A DNA stretch of 64,000 nt from assembly GCF_000025565.1 (NCBI RefSeq), contig NC_014121.1:5046216-5110215 (forward strand), read 5' to 3'. A model generated the notes under the pieces. It saw only the letters and a program-made list of their open reading frames with translations, was not told the DNA's origin and searched no databases. Shown piece after piece: positions 24,589-38,081 of the stretch; positions within the stretch are counted from its first letter, which is position 1; each line of letters opens with the position of its first letter. The DNA comes from Enterobacter cloacae subsp. cloacae ATCC 13047. GTDB lineage: Bacteria > Pseudomonadota > Gammaproteobacteria > Enterobacterales > Enterobacteriaceae. The translations under genes were made by a program, and so were the position numbers.

Positions 24589-25919
24589 CAGGCCAGCTTC
24601 AGGTCTCGCGTCATATTCTCGATACCGTTCTCATGAATCACGACGTTATCTTCGATACGAATACCGCCAAACGGTTTCAGCGCGTCAATTTTTTCCCAGT
24701 TGAAGTGCTTGCTGAACTGACCTTCGCGCCATGGCGCTAACAGCGATTCGATAAAGTAGATCCCCGGCTCGATGGTCAGCACCATGCGCGGCTCAAGGAT
24801 ACGCGTGCAGCGCAGGTAAGGATATTTAGACGGCGCGGCGAGGTGCGTGCCGGTATCATCCTGCATAAAGCCCGCAACATCATGAACCTGCAGACCCAGC
24901 GGGTGGCCTATACCGTGCGGCATAAAGGGTCCGGTCAGATCGTTTTCGACCATCGCCTCTTCGCTCATGTCTTTCACGATCTGGTGTTTACGCAGCAGTT
25001 TAGCGATGCGCTGATGGAACTGGATATGGTAATCCACATAGCTGGTTCCGGCTTTCATGGTGCTGATAAGCGCCAGTTGCTCATCGTTAACGTCTTTAAT
25101 CAGATGCGCAAAATCGGTATCCGCATTGGCCGCCCAGGTACGGGTCAAGTCAGCCGCGTAGCCGTTGTACTCTGCGCCTGCGTCCAGCAGGAAGCTGCGC
25201 ATCTCAGACGGCACATGGTGATCCAGTTTGGTGTAATGCAGCACAGAGGCATGCTCATTCAGAGCGACGATGTTGCTGTAAGGCACATCGGTGTCACGGT
25301 GACCGGTCGCGGTGAGGTACGCCTGATTGATATCGAACTCGCTCATACCGGACTGGAAGGCTTCATGCGCTGCACGGTGACCATTCACCGCCGTTTTTTG
25401 CGCTTCACGCATGCAGTAAAGTTCGTAGTCGGTTTTATACGCGCGGTAATAGTGCAGGAAATCCAGCACTCCTTTCGGGTTGAGTTTGTCCGCCGGGATA
25501 TCCAGACCCAGCGCACGCTCCGGGACCGGGCCAATGTAGGCAATATTGCCACGCGCGGCAGGCAACTGGCTGCCAATACCGTCGGCTTTTGGTAAAGCCA
25601 TGACGTCCACTTCTTCTGTCCAGAAGCTGGTCGGCAGCGGCTCAACGTTGTGCCAGTAATCCACAGGCAGATAGAACCACAGTTTCGGCTTGTTCACGCC
25701 ATCCACCAGCAACCAGCAATTTGGCACCTGTGTTACCGGCACCCAGGCTTTAAACTGCGGGTTAACCTTAAACGGATACGCATGGTCATCCAGGAAGGTA
25801 TTCATCAGCTCGCCCGAGTGGATTAACAGCGCATCCAGCTTAAAGCGGGCAAGTACATCACGGGTACGTTCCTGTAGGGTAACGATATGATTTTTATAAA
25901 GCGAAGCCAGTGAGTCCAT
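24588..25919 (-). CDS. pepQ: PepQ, Xaa-Pro dipeptidase (prolidase)
   Basis: PepQ is a cytoplasmic metallopeptidase that splits dipeptides with C-terminal proline and can also hydrolyse organophosphate triesters. The 443-residue pita-bread-fold enzyme shows the dinuclear metal site motifs [17 protein letters not shown] (two Asp), HGIGHPLG (His), TIEPGIYF (Glu) and GGIRIEDNV (Glu). The start at 25917-25919 ([11 protein letters not shown]) equals the E. coli start; 29 further codons upstream would run into the divergent fadB promoter region. Confidence 0.97.
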   Translation of the reverse strand: MDSLASLYKNHIVTLQERTRDVLARFKLDALLIHSGELMNTFLDDHAYPFKVNPQFKAWVPVTQVPNCWLLVDGVNKPKLWFYLPVDYWHNVEPLPTSFWTEEVDVMALPKADGIGSQLPAARGNIAYIGPVPERALGLDIPADKLNPKGVLDFLHYYRAYKTDYELYCMREAQKTAVNGHRAAHEAFQSGMSEFDINQAYLTATGHRDTDVPYSNIVALNEHASVLHYTKLDHHVPSEMRSFLLDAGAEYNGYAADLTRTWAANADTDFAHLIKDVNDEQLALISTMKAGTSYVDYHIQFHQRIAKLLRKHQIVKDMSEEAMVENDLTGPFMPHGIGHPLGLQVHDVAGFMQDDTGTHLAAPSKYPYLRCTRILEPRMVLTIEPGIYFIESLLAPWREGQFSKHFNWEKIDALKPFGGIRIEDNVVIHENGIENMTRDLKLA

Positions 25920-26066
25920 CATTCTTCCTTTCGTTTTTTTGACCTCAAGTCCTCGCATCTTAGCACACCTGTCTCCGGCTGCGTGATTTCCACCGACCGT
26001 GATCAATGCAGCAATTTCTTAATGAGTAATTTGCATTTTATTAACATAAATCCCACACTCCGACTC

Positions 26067-26083
26067 ATCTGGTATGACCAGAT
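26067..26083. promoter_or_regulatory. FadR operator of fadBA
   Basis: ATCTGGTATGACCAGAT is a near-perfect 17-bp palindrome that differs by one central base from the remembered E. coli fadB FadR site. It lies 26 bases before the fadB ATG. FadR represses fadBA until long-chain acyl-CoA releases it. Confidence 0.9.
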
Positions 26084-26109
26084 CCACTTGCTGGATTCAG
26101 GAGACTGAC

Positions 26110-28299
26110 ATGCTCTACAAAGGCGACACCCTGTACCTCAACTGGCTGGAAGATGGCATTGCCGAACTGGTGTTCGATGCCCCCGGCTCAGTCAACAAGC
26201 TCGATACCGCGACGGTGGCCAGTCTTGGCCAGGCGCTGGATGTACTTGAAAAGCAAACTGATTTAAAGGGGCTGCTGCTGCGCTCGAACAAAGCGGCCTT
26301 TATTGTTGGTGCCGATATCACCGAATTTCTTTCACTGTTCCTGGTGCCTGAAGAACAGCTGAGCCAGTGGCTGCACTTTGCCAACAGCGTCTTTAATCGT
26401 CTGGAAGATCTGCCTGTCCCGACCCTTTCCGCCGTTAACGGCTACGCGCTGGGCGGCGGCTGTGAATGCGTGCTGGCCACCGACTACCGCCTCGCCACGC
26501 CGGATCTGCGCATCGGCCTGCCGGAAACCAAACTGGGCATTATGCCGGGCTTTGGCGGCTCCGTACGTATGCCGCGTATGCTGGGTGCCGACAGCGCGCT
26601 GGAAATTATTGCCGCAGGTAAAGATGTTGGCGCAGAGCAGGCGCAAAAAATCGGCCTGGTTGATGGCGTCGTGAAGCCAGAAAAACTGATTGAAGGCTCC
26701 CTCGCCATTCTGCGTCAGGCCATTAACGGCGATCTCGACTGGAAGGCCAAACGCCAGCCGAAACTGGAGCCGTTAAAGCTCAGCAAGATTGAAGCAGCCA
26801 TGAGTTTCACCATCGCCAAGGGCATGGTGATGCAGACGGCGGGTAAACACTACCCGGCGCCGATCACTGCGGTGAAAACCATCGAAGCCGCAGCCCGCTT
26901 TGGCCGTGACGAAGCCCTGAAACTCGAAAACCAGAGCTTTGTCCCGCTGGCACATACCAATGAAGCCCGCGCGCTGGTGGGTATCTTCCTCAACGATCAG
27001 TTCGTAAAAGGCAAAGCAAAACAGCTGACGAAAAACGTTGAGACGCCAAAACATGCGGCGGTACTTGGCGCTGGCATTATGGGCGGTGGCATCGCTTACC
27101 AGTCCGCCTGGAAGGGCGTGCCGGTGGTGATGAAAGACATCAGCGAGAAATCCCTGACGCTGGGGATGACCGAAGCGGCCAAGCTGCTTAATAAACAGCT
27201 GGAACGCGGCAAAATTGACGGTCTGAAACTCTCAGGCGTGATCTCTACTATCCAGCCCGTACTGGAATACACCGGTTTTGACCGCGTCGATGTGGTGGTT
27301 GAGGCCGTGGTAGAGAACCCGAAAGTGAAGAAAGCGGTGCTGGCCGAAACGGAAGAGAAAGTGCGTCCGGAGACCGTACTGGCCTCTAACACCTCGACGA
27401 TTCCGATTAGCGAGCTGGCAAGCGTCCTGAAGCGCCCGGAAAACTTCTGCGGAATGCATTTCTTCAATCCGGTGCATCGCATGCCATTGGTCGAAGTGAT
27501 CCGCGGCGAAAAAACCTCTGACGACACCATCGCAAAAGTGGTGGCGTGGGCCAGTAAGATGGGCAAAACCCCGATTGTGGTCAACGACTGCCCGGGCTTC
27601 TTCGTCAACCGCGTACTGTTCCCTTACTTCGCTGGTTTCAGCCAGCTGCTGCGCGACGGCGCGGACTTCCGCAAAGTCGACAAAGTGATGGAAAAACAGT
27701 TCGGCTGGCCGATGGGGCCGGCGTATCTGCTGGATGTGGTTGGCATTGATACCGCGCATCACGCGCAAGCGGTTATGGCGGCGGGCTTCCCACAGCGCAT
27801 GCAGAAAGATTATCGCGATGCGATTGACGCCCTGTTTGACGCCAACCGCTTTGGTCAGAAAAACGGTCTGGGCTTCTGGCGCTATAAAGAAGACAGCAAA
27901 GGCAAACCGAAGAAAGAAGAAGATCCGGCGGTGGATAGCCTGCTGGCCGGGGTTAGCCAACCAAAACGTGACTTCACGGACGATGAAATCATCGCCCGGA
28001 TGATGATTCCGATGATCAACGAAGTGGTGCGTTGCCTGGAAGAAGGCATTATCGCCAGTCCGGCAGAAGCCGATATGGCGCTGGTCTATGGCCTGGGCTT
28101 CCCTCCGTTCCACGGCGGCGCGTTCCGCTGGCTGGATACGCTCGGCAGCGCCCGCTATCTCGATATGGTGCAGCAGTATCAGCACCTCGGCCCGCTGTAT
28201 GACGTGCCGGAAGGGCTGCGTAATAAAGCGCGCCATAACGAATCCTATTACCCAGCAGTTGAGCCAGCCCGTCCGGTTGGCGAGCTGAAAACGGCTTAA
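26110..28299 (+). CDS. fadB: FadB, fatty acid oxidation complex alpha subunit
   Basis: FadB carries enoyl-CoA hydratase, delta3-delta2-enoyl-CoA isomerase, 3-hydroxyacyl-CoA epimerase and 3-hydroxyacyl-CoA dehydrogenase activities. It forms an alpha2-beta2 complex with FadA. The 729-residue protein has an N-terminal crotonase domain (oxyanion-hole GGGCECVLA, catalytic [12 protein letters not shown]). Its dehydrogenase domain has the NAD motif [12 protein letters not shown] (about residue 320) and [13 protein letters not shown]. The start at 26110 equals E. coli; a codon 12 residues upstream lies inside the FadR operator. It is followed after nine bases by fadA. Confidence 0.98.
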   Translation: MLYKGDTLYLNWLEDGIAELVFDAPGSVNKLDTATVASLGQALDVLEKQTDLKGLLLRSNKAAFIVGADITEFLSLFLVPEEQLSQWLHFANSVFNRLEDLPVPTLSAVNGYALGGGCECVLATDYRLATPDLRIGLPETKLGIMPGFGGSVRMPRMLGADSALEIIAAGKDVGAEQAQKIGLVDGVVKPEKLIEGSLAILRQAINGDLDWKAKRQPKLEPLKLSKIEAAMSFTIAKGMVMQTAGKHYPAPITAVKTIEAAARFGRDEALKLENQSFVPLAHTNEARALVGIFLNDQFVKGKAKQLTKNVETPKHAAVLGAGIMGGGIAYQSAWKGVPVVMKDISEKSLTLGMTEAAKLLNKQLERGKIDGLKLSGVISTIQPVLEYTGFDRVDVVVEAVVENPKVKKAVLAETEEKVRPETVLASNTSTIPISELASVLKRPENFCGMHFFNPVHRMPLVEVIRGEKTSDDTIAKVVAWASKMGKTPIVVNDCPGFFVNRVLFPYFAGFSQLLRDGADFRKVDKVMEKQFGWPMGPAYLLDVVGIDTAHHAQAVMAAGFPQRMQKDYRDAIDALFDANRFGQKNGLGFWRYKEDSKGKPKKEEDPAVDSLLAGVSQPKRDFTDDEIIARMMIPMINEVVRCLEEGIIASPAEADMALVYGLGFPPFHGGAFRWLDTLGSARYLDMVQQYQHLGPLYDVPEGLRNKARHNESYYPAVEPARPVGELKTA

Positions 28300-29472
<1,173 letters not shown>

Positions 29473-29481
29473 GGCTATAAC

Positions 29482-29545
29482 GTAGGCCCGATAAGCATCG
29501 CGCCATCGGGCTTTTGCCGGGAGGCGCTGCGCTTTCCCGGCCTAC
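29482..29545. repeat. REP-like palindromic cluster after fadA
   Basis: Two palindromic units (GCCCGAT...ATCGGGC and GCCGGGA...TCCCGGC) are bracketed by GTAGG and CCTAC, the organisation of a bacterial interspersed mosaic element. Related units occur at 41509, 56920 and 60844. Confidence 0.75.
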
Positions 29546-29606
29546 GAGAGGTACCTCGCCGCAAGTAACACCATTTGCGAAGAGAGACAGTTTAGTTGCC
29601 GTTCTT

Positions 29607-29631
29607 CCCGCCTGTCAGGGGCGGGTTTTTT
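29607..29631 (+). terminator. Intrinsic terminator of fadBA
   Basis: A six-bp GC stem (CCCGCC / GGCGGG) with a seven-base loop is followed by TTTTTT. It lies between fadA and the convergent gene fre. Confidence 0.85.
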
Positions 29632-29633
29632 AT

Positions 29634-30335
29634 TTAGATAAACGCAAAAGCATCGCCAAACAGACGATCTTCACGCGCATCACGTTCGTTACAGAACAGG
29701 TCACGGGCAATTTTCGCCATCTCAAAGCGGCCAGCGATATAGATATCGTGCCCTGCCAGCGTGCCATGATCCTGCAGTACCGCCGTCAGCACTGTGCCGC
29801 TACGCCCACGCCAGCCCTCTTCCGGCTGCTCAACCACCGGTTCAACACGCAGGTTGGGATGGTTAACGCTCAGCGCTTCAAGCTCAGAGAGATCGTAGAG
29901 ATGTTTCTCTTCGCGGCCACCCCAGTAGATAGTGATATCACGGTTCGGGTTACGCGCCAGGGCCGTCAACAGAATAGAGCGCACGTAGGAGAAGCCTGTT
30001 CCACCGGCAATCAGGATCAGCGGACGGTCTTCATCGTCACGCAGCCATGCATCACCGTGGGGAATATCCACCACGATCTCGCGCTCTTTTAGAATGCGGT
30101 CCATGACGGCCATTGCATACAGGTTAAGCTCTGACGCACCAATATGAAGCTCAATAAATTCCTGCTCCGCTGGCGTTGAGGCCATAGAGAAAGGACGCTT
30201 ATCACGTTCATCCATCACGACCATCAGGTACTGACCAGCACGGAAAGAGAATGCCGCTTCAGGCACTAAACGGACGCGATATACGGTGTCGGTGATAGCA
30301 TCTACCGAGGTCACTTTACAGCTTAAGGTTGTCAT
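29634..30335 (-). CDS. fre: Fre, NAD(P)H-flavin reductase
   Basis: Fre reduces free riboflavin, FMN and FAD with NAD(P)H, supplying reduced flavin to other enzymes such as ribonucleotide reductase activation and, with UbiX-type enzymes, prenyl-FMN formation. The 233-residue ferredoxin-reductase-fold protein shows the flavin motif KRPFSMAS and the nucleotide-binding [11 protein letters not shown]. It lies downstream of ubiD with a 30-base gap, so the two may be cotranscribed, which fits the need of UbiD for prenylated FMN. Confidence 0.96.
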   Translation of the reverse strand: MTTLSCKVTSVDAITDTVYRVRLVPEAAFSFRAGQYLMVVMDERDKRPFSMASTPAEQEFIELHIGASELNLYAMAVMDRILKEREIVVDIPHGDAWLRDDEDRPLILIAGGTGFSYVRSILLTALARNPNRDITIYWGGREEKHLYDLSELEALSVNHPNLRVEPVVEQPEEGWRGRSGTVLTAVLQDHGTLAGHDIYIAGRFEMAKIARDLFCNERDAREDRLFGDAFAFI

Positions 30336-30365
30336 TCGCTCTCTCTGTCGGGAAGTCTATAGGGC

Positions 30366-31871
30366 TTAACGGTCAGCCTGCGGTTTACCGTTATTCATTA
30401 TGGCCAGTTCGTCCCAGATCGCGTCAATTCGCGCGGTCACAGCAGGATCTTTCTTGATCGGGCGACCCCATTCACGGTCGGTTTCGCCAGGCCATTTATT
30501 TGTGGCATCCAGTCCCATTTTTGAGCCAAGACCGGAGACCGGCGAGGCAAAATCCAGATAATCTATCGGCGTGTTTTCCACTAACACCGTATCGCGCGCC
30601 GGATCCATTCGCGTGGTAATGGCCCAGATAACATCATTCCAGTCGCGGGCGTTAACGTCATCATCGCAGACAATCACAAATTTGGTATACATAAACTGGC
30701 GCAGGAAAGACCATACGCCCATCATCACGCGTTTAGCGTGACCAGGATACTGCTTCTTCATTGTAACCACCGCCAGGCGATACGAGCATCCTTCCGGCGG
30801 CAGATAGAAATCAACAATTTCCGGGAACTGCTTTTGCAGGATCGGCACAAACACCTCATTCAGCGCCACGCCCAGTACTGCAGGTTCATCCGGTGGACGT
30901 CCGGTATAGGTGGAGTGATAAATCGCATCTTCACGCTGGGTAATGTGCGTGACGGTAAACACCGGGAAGTTATCCACTTCGTTATAATAGCCCGTGTGGT
31001 CGCCGTACGGACCTTCGGGTGCCAGCTCGCCCTGTTCAATGTAACCTTCCAGGACAATCTCTGCACTCGCGGGCACTTCGAGGTCGTTAGAGATACACTT
31101 CACGACTTCCGTTTTGGTGCCACGCAGCAGTCCTGCAAAGGCATATTCAGAGAGTGTATCCGGCACTGGCGTTACCGCGCCCAGAATGGTGGCGGGGTCG
31201 GCACCTAACGCAACAGAGACCGGAAAACGCTCGCCCGGGTGTGCAGCGCACCACTCCTGGAAATCCAGCGCGCCGCCGCGATGCGACAGCCAGCGCATGA
31301 TGAGCTTATTCTTGCCAATCAGCTGCTGGCGGTAAATACCCAGATTTTGACGCTCTTTATGCGGCCCGCGTGTGACGGTGAGCCCCCACGTAATGAGTGG
31401 CGCGGCATCTTCAGGCCAGCACTGCATGATCGGGATTTTGGTCAGATCTACCGCATCCCCTTCCAGCACTTTCTGCTGGCACGGCGCGCCGCGCAGACGT
31501 TTGGTTGGCATGTTCAGCACCTGCTTAAACTGCGGCAGCTTGTCGAACAGATCGCGGAAGCCTTTCGGTGGCTCCGGCTCTTTCAGAAACGCCAGCAGTT
31601 TACCCACTTCACGTAACGCCGTGACGTCCTCCTGGCCCATGCCCAACGCCACACGGCGAGGGGTTCCAAACAGGTTGCACAGCACCGGCATTGAATAACC
31701 CTTCGGGTTTTCAAACAGAAGCGCCGGGCCACCGGCACGCAGGGTGCGGTCAGCAATTTCTGTCATTTCCAGATAAGGATCGACAGGAAGCGTAATGCGT
31801 TTGAGTTCGCCCTGCTTTTCCAGCAGCGTCAGGAAGTCGCGGAGATCGTGGTATTTCATGCAGTTAATCAT
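30366..31871 (-). CDS. ubiD: UbiD, 3-octaprenyl-4-hydroxybenzoate carboxy-lyase
   Basis: UbiD decarboxylates 3-octaprenyl-4-hydroxybenzoate in ubiquinone synthesis using prenylated FMN made by UbiX. The 501-residue product contains the conserved blocks [17 protein letters not shown] and [17 protein letters not shown] and the metal/cofactor region around [10 protein letters not shown]. The first ATG (31869-31871) has AGAGAGG before it; an ATG four codons later is also possible. It heads a minus-strand unit with fre and diverges from rfaH. Confidence 0.97.
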   Translation of the reverse strand: MINCMKYHDLRDFLTLLEKQGELKRITLPVDPYLEMTEIADRTLRAGGPALLFENPKGYSMPVLCNLFGTPRRVALGMGQEDVTALREVGKLLAFLKEPEPPKGFRDLFDKLPQFKQVLNMPTKRLRGAPCQQKVLEGDAVDLTKIPIMQCWPEDAAPLITWGLTVTRGPHKERQNLGIYRQQLIGKNKLIMRWLSHRGGALDFQEWCAAHPGERFPVSVALGADPATILGAVTPVPDTLSEYAFAGLLRGTKTEVVKCISNDLEVPASAEIVLEGYIEQGELAPEGPYGDHTGYYNEVDNFPVFTVTHITQREDAIYHSTYTGRPPDEPAVLGVALNEVFVPILQKQFPEIVDFYLPPEGCSYRLAVVTMKKQYPGHAKRVMMGVWSFLRQFMYTKFVIVCDDDVNARDWNDVIWAITTRMDPARDTVLVENTPIDYLDFASPVSGLGSKMGLDATNKWPGETDREWGRPIKKDPAVTARIDAIWDELAIMNNGKPQADR

Positions 31872-32041
31872 GGCCTCTCTGTAAGCGCTTCATTATACGG
31901 CGTAAGCCTGCGTGATGCTGTAATTTTGTTAAATTAGCGTGAACTTCTGCATCCTGTTCCCTTTTCGGCCATTATAATCAACTTAGCGATCCCGCCAGGG
32001 TTTTGATATGCTTGCGCCCGAAACTAAGGGAAAGAGTGATT

Positions 32042-32533
32042 ATGCAGGCCTGGTATTTACTGTATTGCAAACGCGGGCAACTTCAGCGCGCGCAGGAACA
32101 TTTAGAACGTCAGTCTGTAAATTGCCTGACACCCGTGATCACGCTTGAAAAAATGCAGCGCGGGAAGCGCACAACCGTCAGTGAGCCGCTATTTCCGAAC
32201 TATTTGTTCGTGGAATTCGACCCAGAAGTGATCCACACCACCACCATCAGCGCCACGCGCGGCGTCAGCCATTTTGTTCGTTTTGGTGCGCACCCGGCAA
32301 CGGTGCCGTCGACGGTGATCCATCAGCTTTCGGTTTATCAACAACCTGAAGATATTACCGACCCGGAAACCCCGTACGCGGGAGACAGTGTCGTCATCAC
32401 CGAAGGTGCCTTCGAAGGCCTGCAGGCGATTTTCGCCGAGCCGGACGGTGAAGCACGCTCCATGTTATTGCTCAATCTGCTTAATAAGCAGGTGCTACAG
32501 AGCGTGAAAAACACCGACTTCCGCAAAGTTTAA
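32042..32533 (+). CDS. rfaH: RfaH, transcription antiterminator (NusG paralogue)
   Basis: RfaH is recruited to RNA polymerase paused at ops sites and lets it read through long operons for LPS, capsule and F pilus. It also couples ribosomes through its C-terminal domain. The 163-residue product has the NGN domain ([19 protein letters not shown] start, [12 protein letters not shown]) and a short KOW C-terminal domain. The start at 32042 equals the family start. Its stop overlaps the convergent tatD stop by four bases. No ops element was found in this window. Confidence 0.97.
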   Translation: MQAWYLLYCKRGQLQRAQEHLERQSVNCLTPVITLEKMQRGKRTTVSEPLFPNYLFVEFDPEVIHTTTISATRGVSHFVRFGAHPATVPSTVIHQLSVYQQPEDITDPETPYAGDSVVITEGAFEGLQAIFAEPDGEARSMLLLNLLNKQVLQSVKNTDFRKV

Positions 32534-33312
32534 AAATCAATGCCAAACAGGCGACGCACGTTGTCATCCGTCTGCGCAGATAACCCGTGCGGATCCTCTC
32601 CGCGCCACTGCGCCACGCTCGTGACAATATGCCCCAGCCATGCCGGTTCGTTACGTCGCGATGCCGGTTTTGGTTTCATATCACGCGGCAATAAATAAGG
32701 CGCGTCGGTTTCGAGGAGCAACCGGTCGGCCGGGATCACCGGCAACAGTTCGCGAAGCTCCAGCCCGCGGCGTTCATCGCACACCCAGCCGGTAATCCCC
32801 AAATAAAGCCCACGATCCAGACAGTCCAGCGCCTCCTGACGTGAACCGGTAAAACAGTGCAGCACCGCGCCTGGCAGTTTATCCAGCCAGGGATCCAGCA
32901 GCGCGAGGAAGCGCTCATGCGCGTCGCGACAGTGCATAAACACCGGCATTTCAAGCTCGGCCGCCAGGGCAAGTTGCGCCGTAAACGCTTTTTCCTGCTC
33001 GGCAGGGGTGGAAAAATTGCGGTTGAAATCGAGCCCACATTCCCCGATAGCCACCACTTCGGCAGTTTTCGCCAGCCTGTGAATGATATCAGCGCTCTCC
33101 GACGTCCACTGGCTGCTGTCATGAGGATGCACGCCCGCGGTAGACCAGCAACGGTCGTAGCGTTGGGCCAGCTGTTGCGCCTGCTCGCTTTCATGCAGGT
33201 TGGTGCCTGTCAGCAACAATCCTTTTACGCCAGCGGCAAACGCGCGCGCCACGACGTCGTCGCGATCTTTGGCAAACTGTGAACTGGTCAGGTTAAGTCC
33301 AATATCAAACAT
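32530..33312 (-). CDS. tatD: TatD, 3'-5' exonuclease/DNase
   Basis: TatD is a metal-dependent nuclease of the TatD/amidohydrolase family linked to repair of oxidative DNA damage. It is not needed for Tat export despite its name. The 260-residue TIM barrel has the metal-binding motifs [30 protein letters not shown] and ETDAPYLLP. The start at 33310-33312 ([12 protein letters not shown]) equals the E. coli length. It lies downstream of tatC, separated by a GC hairpin. Confidence 0.96.
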   Translation of the reverse strand: MFDIGLNLTSSQFAKDRDDVVARAFAAGVKGLLLTGTNLHESEQAQQLAQRYDRCWSTAGVHPHDSSQWTSESADIIHRLAKTAEVVAIGECGLDFNRNFSTPAEQEKAFTAQLALAAELEMPVFMHCRDAHERFLALLDPWLDKLPGAVLHCFTGSRQEALDCLDRGLYLGITGWVCDERRGLELRELLPVIPADRLLLETDAPYLLPRDMKPKPASRRNEPAWLGHIVTSVAQWRGEDPHGLSAQTDDNVRRLFGIDF

Positions 33313-33331
33313 GCAATTCCCCATATGACAA

Positions 33332-33347
33332 CCGCCCTGACGGGCGG
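33332..33347. other. GC-rich hairpin between tatC and tatD
   Basis: CCGCCC, a four-base loop and GGGCGG form a perfect six-bp stem in the 41-base gap between tatC and tatD. On the minus strand no U-run follows, so it is more likely a processing or partial termination point that lowers tatD expression relative to tatABC than a full terminator. Confidence 0.5.
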
Positions 33348-33353
33348 CTGGTT

Positions 33354-34124
33354 TTACTCTTCAGTGCTCTTTTCAGAGACGTCGTCTTCGTCCTCTGACC
33401 GACGCCCTTTCCCCACATAGAAACGTGAGAAGAAGACGCCTACCTCAAACAGACAGTACATCGGTATGGCCAGCAGCGTTTGCGAGAAGACATCGGGCGG
33501 CGTCAGCAGCATGCCGACCACAAATGCGCCGACCAGAATATACGGACGCTTTTTACGCAGGTCTTCTGGTGTGGTTACACCCACCCAGCAAAGCAGCACA
33601 ATCGCAACCGGCACTTCGAACGCCACGCCGAATGCCATAAACAGCGCCATCACAAAGCTGAGGTAGCTGGCAATATCGGTCGACACCTGTACCCCTTCCG
33701 GCGCGGTATGCGTCAGGAAGCCAAAGGCCAGCGGGAAGACAACAAAATAGGCAAACGCCATGCCGATATAGAACAGCAGCGAGCTGGAGACCAGCAGTGG
33801 GATCACCAGTTTGCGTTCATGCTTATACAGAGCGGGCGCCACAAACGCCCAGATCTGATACAGCAGGATGGGTGCAGAAGCGATCAACGATACCCAGAAC
33901 GTGAGCTTAATGGGCGTAAAGAACGGCGAAGCAACGTCCGTCGCGATCATCGTTGCGCCCAGCGGCATCTGCTTTATCAGCGGCGCGGAGACAACCTGGT
34001 AGATGTCGTTGGCGAAATAAACCAGGCATAAGAAAATAACGAAAACCGCAATAATGCAGTTTAACAGGCGCTTACGCAGCTCAATGAGGTGCGTAATGAG
34101 CGGTTGAGTATCATCTACTGCCAT
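33354..34124 (-). CDS. tatC: TatC, twin-arginine translocase receptor subunit
   Basis: TatC is the six-helix inner-membrane receptor that binds twin-arginine signal peptides with TatB before TatA assembles for transport of folded proteins. The 256-residue protein (E. coli 258) begins [21 protein letters not shown], with the conserved N-terminal HLIELRKR and the loop glutamate in [10 protein letters not shown]. It starts two bases after the tatB stop, so the three tat genes form a tight operon. Confidence 0.97.
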   Translation of the reverse strand: MAVDDTQPLITHLIELRKRLLNCIIAVFVIFLCLVYFANDIYQVVSAPLIKQMPLGATMIATDVASPFFTPIKLTFWVSLIASAPILLYQIWAFVAPALYKHERKLVIPLLVSSSLLFYIGMAFAYFVVFPLAFGFLTHTAPEGVQVSTDIASYLSFVMALFMAFGVAFEVPVAIVLLCWVGVTTPEDLRKKRPYILVGAFVVGMLLTPPDVFSQTLLAIPMYCLFEVGVFFSRFYVGKGRRSEDEDDVSEKSTEE

Positions 34125-34126
34125 GT

Positions 34127-34669
34127 TTACGCTTTATCACTCGACGAGGGGGATGATTCGGTAACAGGCACGGCGGGCTTTGCTTCAGCCGCGTTGACCA
34201 CAGGGTCTTCCGGCTGCGCCTGTTTTTTCAGTTCAGGTTCCTGCGGCGTATGTTCAGGCGCGGTGGCCTGATGCTCCGCGCTGGCAGGCGTTACGCCCTC
34301 GCGCTGCGCTTCACTATTTTTCACCACCGGGTTATGGATGGTGTTCGCTTCATCGCTCGCTTTTTCAGGATCGTTAACGCTGTAGGAGCGCTTCATGGAT
34401 TCTGCCGCTTCGCGCAGTTCATCCATGGAGGCTTTCAGTTCCGGCGTCAGGTTATCCATGCTCGCCTTCTCAACCTTTTTCAGGCTTTCCTGAAACTCCT
34501 GCAGCTTAAGTTCCTGCGCCAGCTCGTTCTGTACGGTGGATGCCAGCGAACGAAGCGCACGCACCCACCCCACAACCGTTTTTACTGCAACGGGTAAACG
34601 CTGTGGCCCCAGCACGATGAGGCCAATCACAAAGACCAGCAGCAGCTCACTAAAACCAATGTCGAACAC
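34127..34669 (-). CDS. tatB: TatB, twin-arginine translocase subunit
   Basis: TatB forms the substrate receptor with TatC. The 180-residue protein has one N-terminal transmembrane helix (about 2-22), the FxGP-like hinge at LGPQRLP, an amphipathic helix, and a long charged, Pro/Glu-rich tail. It is nine residues longer than E. coli TatB, the difference being in the low-complexity tail. It starts three bases after the tatA stop. Confidence 0.96.
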   Translation of the reverse strand: MFDIGFSELLLVFVIGLIVLGPQRLPVAVKTVVGWVRALRSLASTVQNELAQELKLQEFQESLKKVEKASMDNLTPELKASMDELREAAESMKRSYSVNDPEKASDEANTIHNPVVKNSEAQREGVTPASAEHQATAPEHTPQEPELKKQAQPEDPVVNAAEAKPAVPVTESSPSSSDKA

Positions 34670-34672
34670 GAC

Positions 34673-34927
34673 TTACACCTGCTCTTTATCGTGGCGTTTA
34701 GCGTCTTCCTTTTTGGCATCTTCTTGCTTGTCGGAGATGGATTTAGCAGTAAAGTCAGCGTCCTGGCTGGTTTTATCCTGCTTGCTCTCATCATCGCTCA
34801 TTGCTTTCTTGAAGCCTTTGATAGACGCGCCCAGATCGGAACCGATAGAACCGAGCTTTTTGGTGCCAAACAGCAGCACGACGATGACGGCAATAATGAC
34901 TAATTGCCAGATACTGATACCACCCAT
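34673..34927 (-). CDS. tatA: TatA, twin-arginine translocase pore subunit
   Basis: TatA oligomerises to let folded proteins cross the inner membrane. The 84-residue product (E. coli 89) has the N-terminal transmembrane helix after MGGISIWQ, the LFGTKKLG hinge, the amphipathic helix and an acidic/basic tail ending KRHDKEQV. The tail lacks about five residues relative to E. coli. A TATAAT -10 lies 41 bases upstream. Confidence 0.96.
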   Translation of the reverse strand: MGGISIWQLVIIAVIVVLLFGTKKLGSIGSDLGASIKGFKKAMSDDESKQDKTSQDADFTAKSISDKQEDAKKEDAKRHDKEQV

Positions 34928-34967
34928 ACATATTCCTCAGAGATAGATGATTAATTAGTCAGACCGC

Positions 34968-34973
34968 ATTATA
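34968..34973 (-). promoter_or_regulatory. Probable -10 of the tatABC promoter
   Basis: Consensus TATAAT on the minus strand lies in the 76-base gap between ubiB and tatA, 41 bases before the tatA ATG. The -35 is weak (TCGCTA at about 18 bp). Confidence 0.55.
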
Positions 34974-35003
34974 CGTATGCGACCTGGTGATAGCGATGCC
35001 TGT

Positions 35004-37246
<2,243 letters not shown>

Positions 37247-37259
37247 AGGACACCTCCAC

Positions 37260-38015
37260 TCAGAACTTATAACCGCGATGCAGTGCGACGACACCCGCCG
37301 TCATGTTGAAATACTCAACGTTTTCAAACGCCGCATCCTGCATCATGGCCTTCAGGGTGTCCTGATCCGGGTGCATGCGAATGGATTCCGCCAGATAGCG
37401 GTAGCTTTCTGCGTCGTTTGCCACCAGTTCGCCAATACGCGGCAGAACATGGAATGAATAGGCGTCGTAGGCTTTGCTCAGTGGCTCGATAATCGGTTTG
37501 GAGAACTCAAGCACCAGCAGACGTCCGCCCGGCTTCAGCACGCGATACATTGAGCGCAGCGCTTTTTCTTTATCGGTGACGTTACGCAGGCCAAAAGAGA
37601 TAGTGATGCAGTCAAAGGTATTGTCCGGGAACGGCAGCGCCTCGGCGTTTGCCTGCACATATTCCACATTCCCCACCACGCCGATGTTACGCAGCTTCTC
37701 ACGCCCCATTTTCAGCATGGAGTCGTTAATATCAGCCAGAACAACACGCCCGGTTTCACCCACCAGACGGGAGAATTTCGCGGTCAAATCGCCCGTGCCG
37801 CCGGCAAGGTCCAGTACCGTTTGTCCACGACGCACACCGCTACAGTCGATGGTGAAGCGCTTCCACAAGCGATGAATGCCGAATGACATCAAGTCATTCA
37901 TCACATCGTACTTCGCCGCCACGGAATGAAATACGTGGGCCACCATGTCAGCTTTCTGCGCTTTGGCGACAGTCTGAAAGCCAAAGTGCGTTGTGTCTTG
38001 TGAATCGTCAACCAT
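37260..38015 (-). CDS. ubiE: UbiE, ubiquinone/menaquinone C-methyltransferase
   Basis: UbiE methylates demethylmenaquinone and the corresponding ubiquinone intermediate using S-adenosylmethionine. The 251-residue class I methyltransferase shows motif [28 protein letters not shown], and the [16 protein letters not shown] signature of UbiE/COQ5 enzymes. Length equals E. coli. It begins the ubiEJB run, 13 bases before ubiJ. Confidence 0.97.
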   Translation of the reverse strand: MVDDSQDTTHFGFQTVAKAQKADMVAHVFHSVAAKYDVMNDLMSFGIHRLWKRFTIDCSGVRRGQTVLDLAGGTGDLTAKFSRLVGETGRVVLADINDSMLKMGREKLRNIGVVGNVEYVQANAEALPFPDNTFDCITISFGLRNVTDKEKALRSMYRVLKPGGRLLVLEFSKPIIEPLSKAYDAYSFHVLPRIGELVANDAESYRYLAESIRMHPDQDTLKAMMQDAAFENVEYFNMTAGVVALHRGYKF

Positions 38016-38081
38016 CTCAGAGCCTGCTTATCAGTAAAATGTTCGTGAAGTGTAACAGATTGGGCGCGTTTGCCCTACGTT

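Noticed and set aside
27232..28236. A 334-codon minus-strand frame antisense to fadB
   Set aside because: fadB is certain and the frame reads as a high-GC antisense shadow without family resemblance.
29482..29545. Repeat cluster considered as a CRISPR fragment
   Set aside because: Units are palindromic REPs, not direct repeats with spacers, and no cas genes are present.
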